From Microbaculum marinum (lineage in GTDB: Bacteria > Pseudomonadota > Alphaproteobacteria > Rhizobiales > Tepidamorphaceae): a stretch of DNA of 64,000 bases. Where the stretch lies: assembly GCF_042646165.1 (NCBI RefSeq), contig NZ_JBHRTC010000019.1; one strand, given 5' to 3'. Below, piece after piece: positions 26,440 through 35,319 of this stretch. Below the pieces are notes generated by a model. It ran no database searches and was not told where the DNA came from. It saw only the letters and a program-made list of their open reading frames with translations. The first letter of the stretch is position 1; every line of letters starts with the position of its first letter. The translations under genes and the position numbers were made by a program.

Positions 26440-27834
26440 ATGGCTGATTTCGTTTCGGTTCTCCGGCGGGCGGTGGGGAACCTCGACAACAACACCGAAG
26501 CCACGCGCCAGGCCATCTACGGCAAGGCCCGGACGGCCTTGCGCGCGCAGCTCGAAGCGATCGAGCCGCCGCTCGGCCCCGAGGAAGTCGACCGTCAGAT
26601 CAGGGGGCTCGACGAGGCGATCGAGGATCTCGAGAAGGAGTTCGCGGGCGCCGACTCCGAGGAGGCGCAGGAGAGGACCGAACCCGAGACGAGTTCTCCT
26701 GCAGCCGGTGCACAGGCATCCGCCTCTGCCGCCGCCGCTGCCGCGTCATCCGGCGCACACGCGCCCGCCACACCCGACCGTGGATTCCAGCCCGCTCCGC
26801 CGCCGCCTCACAATCCGCCATCTCACGACTACGAGACGCCCGAGACCGATCACGCCGCCGCCGATGCGGGCGGGTGGGAGGATTCCTACGCGTCCCGCCA
26901 CGAGCCGGCGGCCTCGGCGCAATACGACACCCCCCCGGGCCGCGCATCCCGGCAGACGGAGTATTACGACGAGGAGGACGTGGCCGAGAAGGGCGGATCG
27001 GGCCGCTTCGTCGCGTGGATCATCCTGGGGCTCGTGATCGTGGGCATCGCCGGCGTCGGTTTCTGGCAGCGCGACACCGTCTCCCAGATCGTCGACTCGC
27101 TGAGTTCCGGCGACGCGACCGAGGACGGCGGCAAGATCGCCGATCGCCTGCCGGGCGACGCTGACACGCCCGACCAGCAGCAGCCGGCACAGGGCCAGTC
27201 CGGAACCTCCGAACCGCAAACCCCATCCCCTTCGACCTCGGCGCCGGCAAGCCAGCCGCAGTCGCCGCCGCCGGCGACCGCGGCGGATGGCGATCGGGTC
27301 GCCCAGGCGCTGTTGATCGAGGAGAGCGCCGCCGGCGTCACTCCCGCCTCGACGCTGGGCGGCTCGGTGGACTGGGTCCTCGCTGACGACACCGAGGCGA
27401 TCGGCGGCACCGAAAAGGTCATCCGCGGCACCGTGCGGGTGCCGGAGAAGGATATTTCCCTTTCTGTCAGCATCCGCCGCAACGAGGACCAGGCGCTGCC
27501 GGCCAGCCATCTCGTCGAGCTGGTGTTCGAGACCGGGCCCAACTTCACGAACGGCGGCATCTCCAACGTACCGGGCCTGATCATGAAGGCGACGCCGCGG
27601 TCGACGGGCCAGCCGCTGGTCGGTGCGGTGGTGCCGGTGATGGACGGCTACTTCCTCGTCGGTCTGTCGGAATCGGAACTCGACCAGACCCGCAACATCG
27701 AGGAAATGAAGTCGCGCGGCTTCATCGACGTGCCGATCATCTACGAGGACGGCGGCCGGGCGATGCTGTCGCTCGCCAAGGGCGAAACCGGCACCCGGGT
27801 CTTCAACGAAGCCTTCGCAGCCTGGGGCGAATAG
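26440..27834 (+). CDS. Hypothetical membrane protein with disordered N-terminal half
   Basis: A 464-residue protein typical of Hyphomicrobiales genomes, found after purA. Residues 1-70 look helical and conserved (LRRAVGNLDNNTEATRQAIY, arginine-rich). Residues 75-185 are low-complexity Pro/Ala/His/Asp-rich. One transmembrane helix lies at about 190-208 (FVAWIILGLVIVGIAGVGFW). A second Pro/Ser/Gln linker leads to a folded C-terminal domain (about 285-464) with IGGTEKVIRGTVRVPEKDISL and ARSTGQP-like phrases. It is probably inner-membrane with the C-terminal domain periplasmic. I know no function. Confidence 0.75.
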   Translation: MADFVSVLRRAVGNLDNNTEATRQAIYGKARTALRAQLEAIEPPLGPEEVDRQIRGLDEAIEDLEKEFAGADSEEAQERTEPETSSPAAGAQASASAAAAAASSGAHAPATPDRGFQPAPPPPHNPPSHDYETPETDHAAADAGGWEDSYASRHEPAASAQYDTPPGRASRQTEYYDEEDVAEKGGSGRFVAWIILGLVIVGIAGVGFWQRDTVSQIVDSLSSGDATEDGGKIADRLPGDADTPDQQQPAQGQSGTSEPQTPSPSTSAPASQPQSPPPATAADGDRVAQALLIEESAAGVTPASTLGGSVDWVLADDTEAIGGTEKVIRGTVRVPEKDISLSVSIRRNEDQALPASHLVELVFETGPNFTNGGISNVPGLIMKATPRSTGQPLVGAVVPVMDGYFLVGLSESELDQTRNIEEMKSRGFIDVPIIYEDGGRAMLSLAKGETGTRVFNEAFAAWGE

Positions 27835-27912
27835 CGGGCAGCCGGAAGGCGATGGCAGGTATCGCGGTCTTCGCACTTGCCTTCGCCGCCGACCTGCTCC
27901 ATGTTTTCCGTC

Positions 27913-28018
27913 GTTCCGAGGGGTGCTCCGAACGGAGCTGAGATGGTCATGCCGCGATGTGCGGACCGGCCGAACCCTTCGAACCTGATCCGGGTCATGC
28001 CGGCGAAGGGACAGGAAC
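27913..28018 (+). promoter_or_regulatory. TPP riboswitch (THI element)
   Basis: The conserved thiamine pyrophosphate aptamer is readable: GAGGGGTGCTC, then GAGCTGAGATGG, a variable P3 arm, then ACCCTTCGAACCTGATC and CGGGTCATGCCGGCGAAGGG. GTTCC (27913-27917) and GGAAC (28014-28018) close the P1 stem. It would lower expression of the downstream permease and binding-protein genes when thiamine pyrophosphate is plentiful. About 150 nt separates it from the first start codon. Confidence 0.95.
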
Positions 28019-28166
28019 CTCAGTCGACCGAGCCTGATCTCCCCTAAGCCTAGAGTCCCCGGATCTCCCTGTCGTCAGAAGCGGAGATCCAAGATGCATC
28101 CTTCGCCAAATTCGCAGCCGCCGGACCCAGCCGCAACGCCACGCGGCCACTAGGCGGTCGCTCTCC

Positions 28167-28913
28167 ATGCGTCTGCTACGCATGCTGGCAATCTCAGCGC
28201 TGATACTCGGCGCCTGGCAGGCCCTCGTCACGGTCCTGGCCGTGCCGGCCTACATTCTGCCGCCGCCGAGCCGGATCGCGACAGCGCTGTTCGCACAGGC
28301 CGGGTTCCTCGCAACCAATGCCGCAGTCACCGGAGCGGAGATCGTGCTCGGCCTGGTTGCCGGTACGGCTCTGGGAATGATCACCGCACTGTCGGCGAGC
28401 CTGTTTCCGGCCGCCGGCCGGGTCATGCTCCCGCTGATGGTGGCCAGCCAGGCGCTGCCGGTGTTTGCGATCGCACCGCTCCTGGTGATCTGGCTAGGCT
28501 TCGGCATGGCCTCGAAGATCGTCATGGCGACCCTGATCATCTTCTTTCCCGTCGCCTCCGCCTTCCTTGACGGGCTGCGCCGTACGGATCCGGGACTGCT
28601 GGACCTCGCCGCGATCTCCCGCGCCGGCCGCTTCGACACGCTGGCGCTTGTCCGGTTTCCCTCCGCGCTGCCCGGCCTTGCCTCCGGCCTCAGGGTCGCT
28701 GCGGCCGTCGCGCCGATCGGCGCGGTCGTCGGCGAATGGGTGGGAGCCTCGGCCGGCCTCGGCTTCGTCATGCTGCAGGCCAACGCGCGGGTGCAGACCG
28801 ACGTCCTGTTCGCCGCGCTTTTCCTCCTTGCCCTGATGGCTCTCGTGATCCGGGCTGTCGTCGACGGGCTCACCCGCCGGATGGTGCCCTGGATCGAAGA
28901 AACCGAAACCTGA
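28167..28913 (+). CDS. thiX: ABC transporter permease, ThiX-like (thiamine precursor uptake)
   Basis: A 248-residue BPD-type inner-membrane permease with about six helices. The cytoplasmic EAA loop for ATPase contact reads DLAAISRAGRFDTLALVRFP (about residues 147-166). It follows a TPP riboswitch and precedes an NMT1/THI5-type binding protein, so it most likely takes up a pyrimidine precursor of thiamine such as formylaminopyrimidine (ThiXYZ system). No ATPase gene is present nearby. The start ATG 28167 lacks a clear ribosome site; the ATG at 28182 is an alternative. Confidence 0.85.
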   Translation: MRLLRMLAISALILGAWQALVTVLAVPAYILPPPSRIATALFAQAGFLATNAAVTGAEIVLGLVAGTALGMITALSASLFPAAGRVMLPLMVASQALPVFAIAPLLVIWLGFGMASKIVMATLIIFFPVASAFLDGLRRTDPGLLDLAAISRAGRFDTLALVRFPSALPGLASGLRVAAAVAPIGAVVGEWVGASAGLGFVMLQANARVQTDVLFAALFLLALMALVIRAVVDGLTRRMVPWIEETET

Positions 28914-28930
28914 GAACTACGGAGATTTCC

Positions 28931-29869
28931 ATGCGTCCGATCTTGTTCGCCTTCGCCGTGCTTGTCTGCCTGATGCCCCTGTCGGCGTCTGCCGCCGACC
29001 GGCTCACCGTCCTGCTCGACTGGTTCGTCAATCCAGACCATGCACCGCTGGTCGTCGCCGCCGAGCGCGGCACCTTCGCCGAGCACGGGCTGGACGTCGA
29101 ACTGATCGCGCCGGCCGACCCGGCCGCTCCGCCCCGCCTGGTCGCGGCAGGCCAGGCGGACGTGGCGATCTCCTACCAGCCCAACCTCTACATGCAGGTC
29201 AAGGAAGGCCTCCCGCTGTCGCGCATCGCGACCCTGGTGGAGACGCCGCTGAACGCCCTCGTCGTGCTCGAAGACAGTCCGATCACGGAAATGTCCGACC
29301 TGAAGGGCAAGACCGTGGGCTTTTCGGTCGGCGGCTTCGAGGACGCCCTGCTCGGCACCATGCTGGAGGGGGCCGGCCTCAGCCTCGACGACGTCGAACT
29401 GGTCAACGTCAACTTCTCGCTGTCACCGTCGCTCTACGCCGGACAGGTCGACGCGGTGATCGGCGCCTTCCGCAATTTCGAGCTCAACCAGATGGACATC
29501 GACGGCCGGCCCGGACGGGCGTTCTATCCCGAGGAGGTTGGTGTCCCGGTGTACGACGAACTGGTCCTGCTCGCCCGCAACGACATGCTGGAGGACGATC
29601 GCCTGCCGCGCTTCGTCGCTGCGATCGAGGAGGCGACGATCTGGCTCACCAATCACCCCGAGGAAGGCTGGGACCTGTTCGTCGCCGCACATCCCGACCT
29701 CGACAACGAGCTCAACAAGAGGGCCTGGTTCGACACCCTGCCCCGCTTCGCCAAGCGCCCCGCCGCGCTCGACCGGACCCGCTACGAACGGTTCGGAGAT
29801 TTCATGAAAGACCGCGGGCTTATCGAGGAAACGGTGCCGGTCGGCGAGTATGCTGTGGAGCTGAAGTAG
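28931..29869 (+). CDS. thiY: NMT1/THI5-like periplasmic binding protein, ThiY-like
   Basis: A 312-residue protein with a signal peptide (residues 1-22, LPLSASAAD-type cleavage region). The mature part begins DRLTVLLDWFVNPDHAPL, the hallmark of the THI5/NMT1 family that binds 4-amino-5-hydroxymethyl- or formylaminopyrimidine. AAGQADVAISYQPNLYM and LKGKTVGFSVGGFEDALL follow, also typical. It is translated 17 nt after the permease and shares its riboswitch. It delivers thiamine precursors to the permease. Confidence 0.9.
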   Translation: MRPILFAFAVLVCLMPLSASAADRLTVLLDWFVNPDHAPLVVAAERGTFAEHGLDVELIAPADPAAPPRLVAAGQADVAISYQPNLYMQVKEGLPLSRIATLVETPLNALVVLEDSPITEMSDLKGKTVGFSVGGFEDALLGTMLEGAGLSLDDVELVNVNFSLSPSLYAGQVDAVIGAFRNFELNQMDIDGRPGRAFYPEEVGVPVYDELVLLARNDMLEDDRLPRFVAAIEEATIWLTNHPEEGWDLFVAAHPDLDNELNKRAWFDTLPRFAKRPAALDRTRYERFGDFMKDRGLIEETVPVGEYAVELK

Positions 29870-29905
29870 GCCGGGGTCAGAGGCCGCGGGGGAACCATCT
29901 ACCGG

Positions 29906-30421
29906 ATGACGACCTATACGGCACTGCTGCGCGCCATCAATGTCGGGGGCACCGGCAAGCTGCCGATGGCCAGGCTGAAGGCGATATGCGAGGACGCGGA
30001 GCTGACCGGCGTACGCACGTATATTGCCAGCGGCAACGTCGTCTTCGACAGCGAAAAGGACGAGATGGCGGTCAAGATGGCGCTTCGGACCCGGCTCGAG
30101 GCTTACGCTGGTAGGCCGGTCGGGGTACTGGTCCGCACCGCCGCCGAAATGGCGGCCGTCCTCGATCGCAATCCCTTCTCCGACAGGGCCGCGAAGTGGA
30201 CGGTCGCGATCTTCCTCGACGAACCGCCGCGCGCCGGCGCGCTGGAGGACGTCCGCGGCATGACGGACGAGGAGATCGTTCCGGGCGCACGCGAGATCTA
30301 TGTGCACTACACGTCCGGCATGGGTCGCTCGAAACTGAAGATCCCTGCCGCCGCATCCGGGACGGCACGCAACATGAACACCATTGCCAAACTGGTGGAA
30401 CTGGCCGGCAGCAGACGCTGA
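29906..30421 (+). CDS. DUF1697 family protein
   Basis: A 171-residue cytosolic protein. It opens with the family signature YTALLRAINVGGTGKLPM and continues with GVRTYIASGNVVFDS and a C-terminal RNMNTIAKLVELA. Members have a ferredoxin-like fold and no established function. It is 36 nt after the thiamine binding protein, but the thiamine link is probably accidental. GGGGGAACC lies upstream of the ATG. Confidence 0.9.
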   Translation: MTTYTALLRAINVGGTGKLPMARLKAICEDAELTGVRTYIASGNVVFDSEKDEMAVKMALRTRLEAYAGRPVGVLVRTAAEMAAVLDRNPFSDRAAKWTVAIFLDEPPRAGALEDVRGMTDEEIVPGAREIYVHYTSGMGRSKLKIPAAASGTARNMNTIAKLVELAGSRR

Positions 30422-30572
30422 TCCTGAGGGTACTTGGGACAGGTCCGCGGGAGCGCTGTTGCGGCAGTGCCCTTCAAATCCAGGCGACCGCGTGTAGAGT
30501 GGCCGCCCGTCGCGCTTGAGTCCCGGATATCGACCGGCGCATGTCACGATCCGTACGAATGGGGAGACCGCC

Positions 30573-31202
30573 GTGATCGATCTTTACACCTGGTCCACGC
30601 CGAACGGCCGCAAGGTCTCGATAGCGCTGGAAGAGCTCGGGCTGCCGTACAACCTCCACGAAATCAACATCATGCAGGACGACCAGTTCGCGCCGTCCTT
30701 CCTGAAGATCAGCCCGAACAACAAGATTCCCGCCATCGTCGACGGCGACACCGGCCTGTCCCTGATGGAATCGGGGGCGATCCTGCTCTATCTCGCCAAG
30801 AAGACCGGAAAGCTGATGCCCTCCAGCGAGGCCGGACACTGGCACGCGGTCGAGTGGCTGATGTGGCAGATGGGCGGTTTCGGCCCGATGCTGGGTCAGG
30901 CCCACCACTTCCTGCACTTCAACAAGGGCAAGGCGGAATATGCCGAAGAGCGCTACGCCAAGGAAGCGAAGCGGCTCTACGGCGTGCTCGACCGGCGCCT
31001 GGAGCGGCGCGACTTCCTGGCCGACGAGTACTCGATGGCCGATATCGCGACCTGGCCCTGGGCCTCGCGATTCGAGTGGCAGGGTATCGACCTGAACGAA
31101 TTTCCCAACGTGAAGGACTGGTACACCCGCATCGCGGAGCGGCCGGCAGTCCAGAAGGGCTACGACGTGCCGGCTCGCGGCCAGCCGATCCCGATGCCCT
31201 GA
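30573..31202 (+). CDS. Glutathione S-transferase, Ure2p/YfcG-like
   Basis: A 209-residue cytosolic GST. The thioredoxin-like N-terminal domain opens YTWSTPNGRKVSIALEELG, and the glutathione-binding ISPNNKIPAIVD and ESGAILLYLA are intact. The all-helical C-terminal domain contains YSMADIATWPWASR. TPNG at the helix start is the YfcG/YghU pattern, associated with disulfide-bond oxidoreductase activity. GTG 30573 is chosen because GGGGAG lies about 8 nt upstream; an upstream in-frame start (30516) lacks one. Confidence 0.9.
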   Translation: MIDLYTWSTPNGRKVSIALEELGLPYNLHEINIMQDDQFAPSFLKISPNNKIPAIVDGDTGLSLMESGAILLYLAKKTGKLMPSSEAGHWHAVEWLMWQMGGFGPMLGQAHHFLHFNKGKAEYAEERYAKEAKRLYGVLDRRLERRDFLADEYSMADIATWPWASRFEWQGIDLNEFPNVKDWYTRIAERPAVQKGYDVPARGQPIPMP

Positions 31203-31269
31203 GGCACCGCCGGACGCCCGCGCCCGAATGCCGCAATTGCATCCGCCGGATAGCCGCTAGACTGGCCTC

Positions 31270-31683
31270 ATGAGATCGGCCGGCATCATCCAGACCCTGA
31301 TCCGCGAGCGGCATCCGTTCGCCGTGCTGGCCATTCTCGCCTTCCTGATGCCCGGCCTGCTCTCGGCCGGGGGCGTGGCCGGCGCCTTTTCGAGCTTCCG
31401 TCTGGCGGACGGGACGACGGTCATCTGCACGGGCAGCGGCTTTGCGCGGGTCGCCGATCCGGCGAGCGCGCCGGACACCAGACCCGGGCACGAGAAAACG
31501 AATTGCTGCGCCACTGGCTGCGTCCACGCCGGCGGCATCGGCCTTGCCGCCCTTGCCGTCGCACAGGACGGCCTGCCGCTCGACTTCGGCGCGCCGATGC
31601 GGCCGCATGCGGCCGCCTCCAACATTGCCGCAGCCCCGGACGCGCCCGGCGCGATCCGCGCACCTCCTGCAAGGTCCGTCTGA
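31270..31683 (+). CDS. DUF2946-like small membrane/periplasmic protein
   Basis: A 137-residue protein with one N-terminal hydrophobic segment (about residues 17-40) and a distinctive NCCATGCVHAG cluster (about 79-89). The C-terminal third is Ala/Pro-rich. Similar DUF2946 proteins occur beside copper-handling genes. Here a PCu(A)C chaperone and a SCO protein follow within 560 nt on the same strand. The Cys/His cluster suggests metal binding, by inference. The frame ends 56 nt before the PCu(A)C gene. Confidence 0.7.
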   Translation: MRSAGIIQTLIRERHPFAVLAILAFLMPGLLSAGGVAGAFSSFRLADGTTVICTGSGFARVADPASAPDTRPGHEKTNCCATGCVHAGGIGLAALAVAQDGLPLDFGAPMRPHAAASNIAAAPDAPGAIRAPPARSV

Positions 31684-31738
31684 CCGAATCCACGACGCAC
31701 CTTGGCGGAATGCACTCCGCCGCATTCAGGAGACAGAC

Positions 31739-32224
31739 ATGCGCAAGTACATCCTCGCGGCCGTATTCGCGGCCATCCTTCCCGTTGCCGGACCGGCCGG
31801 GGCGCACGACTACAAGGCAGGGGACCTCACGATCGGTCATCCCTGGACACGGGCGATGCCGCCGGGCGCAAAGGTCGGCGGCGGCTTCCTGGTGATCACC
31901 AACGACGGCGACACTGCCGACACGCTGCTCGCGGTCACCTCGCCGCGCGCCGACCGCGGCGAGGTCCACGAAATGGCCATGGACGGCGGGGTGATGAAGA
32001 TGCGGGAGCTCGAGACAGGCCTGGAGATTCCGGCCGGTGCCACGGTCGAGTTGAAGCCGGGCGGCTATCATATCATGTTCATGGGAGTCACCGACGGCTT
32101 CAAGGAGGGGGAGAGGGTTCCCGCCGTCCTGGTCTTCGAGAAGTCCGGTGAGGTTGCAGTGGAGTTTTCGACGTCGCCGGTGGGCGCCAAGGACATGCCG
32201 CACAAGCACGGCCAGACCAACTGA
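31739..32224 (+). CDS. PCu(A)C periplasmic copper chaperone
   Basis: A 161-residue protein with a signal peptide (residues 1-22, GPAGA/HDY). The copper-binding set of His and Met is present: VHEMAMDGGVMKM (about 78-90) and GGYHIMFMGV (about 111-120). A His-rich tail (MPHKHG) follows. These proteins deliver Cu(I) to the CuA site of cytochrome c oxidase, often together with SCO, which is the next gene. AGGAGACAGAC precedes the ATG. Confidence 0.92.
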   Translation: MRKYILAAVFAAILPVAGPAGAHDYKAGDLTIGHPWTRAMPPGAKVGGGFLVITNDGDTADTLLAVTSPRADRGEVHEMAMDGGVMKMRELETGLEIPAGATVELKPGGYHIMFMGVTDGFKEGERVPAVLVFEKSGEVAVEFSTSPVGAKDMPHKHGQTN

Positions 32225-32244
32225 ACCCGAGGAGACCGGAACCG

Positions 32245-32862
32245 ATGCGTGCCATTCGCTGGACAGCCTGGCTTCTCGTGGTGCTGGTGGCCGGAATCAC
32301 TATCGCCGTTCTGGTCTCCGACGACGCCCGCGAGGCCGTCCTGGGGACACCCGGTGACGGCCCCGGCATCGCTTCCGTCGGCGGCCCGTTCGAGATGGTC
32401 GACCACACCGGCGAGACGGTGACGGAGGCAGATTTCCTCGGAAAGCCGTCGGTCTACTTCTTCGGGTTCACCCACTGTCCCGACGTGTGCCCTACAACGC
32501 TTTACGAGATGTCGACCTATCTCGGCGAACTGGGCGAGGACGCAGACAAGCTGAACGTCGCCTTCGTCACCGTCGATCCGCAACGCGACACACCGCAGGT
32601 CATGAGCGACTACATCTCGCCGTTCGACCCGCGCATCGTGGGGCTGAGCGGGTCGCCGGAGCAGGTCGAGGCGATGACGAAGGCCTGGCGAGTCTATTCG
32701 CGCCGTGTCGACCAGGAAGACGGCGAGTACACGATGGACCACACCGCCACGGTCTTCCTGATGGACGCCAACGGCAGGTTCGTCGGCACGATCGCCTATG
32801 GCGAAGCCGACGACATCGCGCTCGGCAAGCTGGAGCGGCTGGTGGAGGGTTCCGCCAGCTGA
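32245..32862 (+). CDS. SCO1/SenC family copper/thiol protein
   Basis: A 205-residue protein with an N-terminal membrane anchor (about residues 7-24) and a thioredoxin fold. The CxxxC copper site is FTHCPDVCPTTLYEM (about 72-86) and the third ligand His is in YTMDHTATVFL (about 167-177). It helps assemble the CuA centre of cytochrome oxidase on the periplasmic side. It starts 20 nt after the PCu(A)C gene, in the same operon. It ends 2 nt before the convergent phosphatase gene. Confidence 0.95.
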   Translation: MRAIRWTAWLLVVLVAGITIAVLVSDDAREAVLGTPGDGPGIASVGGPFEMVDHTGETVTEADFLGKPSVYFFGFTHCPDVCPTTLYEMSTYLGELGEDADKLNVAFVTVDPQRDTPQVMSDYISPFDPRIVGLSGSPEQVEAMTKAWRVYSRRVDQEDGEYTMDHTATVFLMDANGRFVGTIAYGEADDIALGKLERLVEGSAS

Positions 32863-32864
32863 GC

Positions 32865-33437
32865 CTACCTGGGGAATGGGCCGAGCCTGCCCAGCACCTC
32901 GCCGCCATCTCCGGTCGGGCGGATGACGACGATTTCTCCCGAAGCGGGGAATATCTTCGTCAGGGCCGTGATGTTGACCTGGTGCGTCACCAGCAGCCGG
33001 GTCGGCGAGCCCGGCGTTACCTCGGCGATATAGTCGCGGACAGCCGCCGTCTGCTGCGCACCGGAGCCCCTGTCGGAGAAGAAGGAATTCAACGCAGGGT
33101 CGGCCACCACCGGACCGAGGTCGAGCAGTTCCGCCGTCTCCGCACAGCGGCACCACTGGCTCGACCGCACCTCCAGGGTCTCGATGCCGTTGGCCCGCAT
33201 GGCAGCGCCAGTTGCCCGGGCCTGAAGACGCCCGCGATTGTCCAGATTTCGCTGGGTCGAACAGTCATCGATGCGGAATTCCTCCGGATCCCCGGTGCCG
33301 GGCGCGTTGGCGTGGCGCATCAGGACGACATGCCCGCCCCCGCGCAACGCGGCCCACAGCTCCTGCTCCGACAGTTCGGCGCGCGCCGCATTCGGCAGAA
33401 GCAGCAGTAATCCGATTATCAGGACAGCTGCTCGCAT
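32865..33437 (-). CDS. Exported histidine phosphatase family protein
   Basis: A 190-residue protein with a signal peptide (residues 1-20). The phosphohistidine loop is VLMRHANAPG (His about 42), followed by NLDNRGRLQARATGAAMR, RSSQWCRCAETAELL and the second catalytic His in LLVTHQVN. The loop is RHA rather than RHG, as in several periplasmic members. Substrate unknown. It converges with the SCO gene. Confidence 0.88.
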   Translation of the reverse strand: MRAAVLIIGLLLLLPNAARAELSEQELWAALRGGGHVVLMRHANAPGTGDPEEFRIDDCSTQRNLDNRGRLQARATGAAMRANGIETLEVRSSQWCRCAETAELLDLGPVVADPALNSFFSDRGSGAQQTAAVRDYIAEVTPGSPTRLLVTHQVNITALTKIFPASGEIVVIRPTGDGGEVLGRLGPFPR

Positions 33438-33565
33438 GCCGGGTAAGTAGGTGCGCCGCCGCCGGCGTCCAGTTGCCCATCAGGCAGCGACGTCCGATCG
33501 CCGGGTCGGCTGATGCGCGGCCTTCCGCGAACCGAAGGCCGGCATCGCTGCCGCAGCCGTGCCCC

Positions 33566-35152
33566 TTAGAACGCCAGCGGCTTCGCCTGCTGGACGTGCG
33601 GCAGCGCCTCGACGGCGGCGAGCACGTCGGGGGCGAGCGCGTCGTCGATCTCCACGAGGGCAATCGCGTCGCCGCCGCGCGCCTGGCGGCCGAGATTGAA
33701 GGTCGCGATATTGACGCCGGCGTTGCCCAGCACCATGCCGAGCGCGCCGATGAAGCCCGGCTTGTCCTCGTTGGTGATGTAGAGCATGTGCGGGGCCAGT
33801 TCCGCCTCCATGTTGATGCCCTTGATCTGGATGATGCGGGGTCGGCCGTCGGAGAACACCGTTCCGGCGACCGAACGCTCCTGGCGCTCGGTGATCACCG
33901 TCAGCCGGACGTAGTTCTCGTAGGCGCCCTGCTGCTCGCGCCGGACCTCCTCGATGCGGATGCCGCGGTCGCGGGCGATCGCCGGCGCCGAAACCATGTT
34001 AATGTCCTGCAGCAGCGGCCGGAGCACCCCGGCGATTGCAGCCGAGGTCAGGGCCCTGGTATTCATCTCGGCCACATCGCCGGCAAATTCGATGCGGATC
34101 CCCTTGAGGCCGGTCTCGGTGAGCTGGCCCGCAAACGAGCCGAGCTGCTCTGCCAGCGTCACGAACGGCTTCAGGCGCGGCGCCTCCTCTGCGCTGATCG
34201 AGGGCATGTTGAGCGCGTTGGTGACGGCGCCGGTGAGCAGGTAGTCCGACATCTGCTCGGCAACCTGCAGGGCGACGTTCTCCTGCGCCTCGGTCGTCGC
34301 GGCGCCGAGATGCGGCGTGCAGATCACGTTCGGCGCGCCGAACAGCACGTTCTCCCTGGCCGGCTCCACCGAATAGACGTCGAAGGCGGCACCGGCGACA
34401 TGGCCGGACTCCAGCGCCTCGCGCAGCGCCGCCTCGTCGACCAGTCCGCCGCGGGCGCAGTTGATGATTCGCACGCCCTTCCTGGTCTTCGCCAGCGCCT
34501 CGCGCGACAGGATGTTCTTCGTCTTGTCGGTCAGCGGGACGTGCAGGGTGATGAAGTCGGCGCGTGTGAGCAGATCATCGAGCTCGACCTTCTCGACGCC
34601 CAGTTCGACTGCCCGTTCGGGCGTCAGGAAGGGATCGAAGGCAATGACCTTCATGCGCAGTCCGCGCGCGCGGTCGGCGACGATCGAACCGATGTTGCCG
34701 CAGCCGATGACGCCGAGCGTCTTGCCGGTGACCTCGACGCCCATGAAGCGGTTCTTCTCCCACTTGCCGGCCTGGGTCGAGGCATCGGCTGCGGGAATCT
34801 GGCGGGCGAGCGACAGCATCAGCGAGATCGCGTGCTCCGCCGTGGTGATCGAGTTGCCGAACGGGGTATTCATCACGATGATGCCCCGCTTGGTGGCGGC
34901 GGCGACGTCGACGTTGTCGACGCCGATGCCGGCCCGGCCGATCACCTTGAGGTTGCCGGCGGCCGCGATGACCTTCTCGGTCACCTTGGAAGCGGAGCGT
35001 ATCGCCAGGCCGTCATAGTCGCCGACACGGGCGGCGAAGGCCTCCTTGTCGCTGCCCAGTTCGGGTTCGAAGTCGACCGCGATGCCGCGGTCCTTGAAGA
35101 TCTGGACGGCGGCGGCTGACAGCTTGTCTGAGATGAGGACGCGGGGGGGCAT
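33566..35152 (-). CDS. serA: D-3-phosphoglycerate dehydrogenase
   Basis: A 528-residue cytosolic enzyme of the long SerA type. It oxidises 3-phosphoglycerate in the first step of serine synthesis. NAD motif GVIGCGNIGSIVADRA lies near residues 144-159. Catalytic Arg (INCARGGLVDEAAL), Glu and His (CTPHLGAATTEAQENV) are present. An intervening ASB domain and a C-terminal ACT domain (about 455-528, ending EALPHVQQAKPLAF) suggest serine feedback control. The partner gene serC lies upstream on the same strand, with a repeat element in the 167-nt gap. Confidence 0.97.
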   Translation of the reverse strand: MPPRVLISDKLSAAAVQIFKDRGIAVDFEPELGSDKEAFAARVGDYDGLAIRSASKVTEKVIAAAGNLKVIGRAGIGVDNVDVAAATKRGIIVMNTPFGNSITTAEHAISLMLSLARQIPAADASTQAGKWEKNRFMGVEVTGKTLGVIGCGNIGSIVADRARGLRMKVIAFDPFLTPERAVELGVEKVELDDLLTRADFITLHVPLTDKTKNILSREALAKTRKGVRIINCARGGLVDEAALREALESGHVAGAAFDVYSVEPARENVLFGAPNVICTPHLGAATTEAQENVALQVAEQMSDYLLTGAVTNALNMPSISAEEAPRLKPFVTLAEQLGSFAGQLTETGLKGIRIEFAGDVAEMNTRALTSAAIAGVLRPLLQDINMVSAPAIARDRGIRIEEVRREQQGAYENYVRLTVITERQERSVAGTVFSDGRPRIIQIKGINMEAELAPHMLYITNEDKPGFIGALGMVLGNAGVNIATFNLGRQARGGDAIALVEIDDALAPDVLAAVEALPHVQQAKPLAF

Positions 35153-35192
35153 TGCGAACCTTTCGTTTGTTTCCGGCCTCCGAACTCTCCTT

Positions 35193-35296
35193 CGTCATCC
35201 CGGCCGTCGCGGAGCGGAAAGCCGGGATCGGAGAGCCGCGGAGGGCCTGTGGCTCTCCGATCCCGGATAGCCGCTGATGCGGCTTCCGGAATGACG
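35193..35296. repeat. Imperfect palindromic intergenic repeat between serC and serA
   Basis: A 104-nt inverted-repeat element. The left arm begins CGTCATCCCGG and includes CGGGATCGGAGAGCC. The right arm carries GGCTCTCCGATCCCGG and ends CCGGAATGACG. This is the look of the dispersed REP/RIME-like elements of rhizobial genomes (termini GTCATTCCGG). As RNA it folds into one long hairpin, which may attenuate or stabilise the serC-serA message. Confidence 0.8.
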
Positions 35297-35319
35297 ACAG
35301 TTGTGTTGGAAGCAGCCGC

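Noticed and set aside
28081..28166. A classical riboswitch expression platform (terminator) before the permease
   Set aside because: No stem followed by a T tract was found between the TPP aptamer and the start; control may be by ribosome-site sequestration, but I cannot show it.
33212..35119. 635-codon open frame antisense to serA
   Set aside because: No family motif, arginine/histidine/glutamine-rich shadow composition, and fully covered by the clear serA gene; long antisense frames are expected at this GC content.
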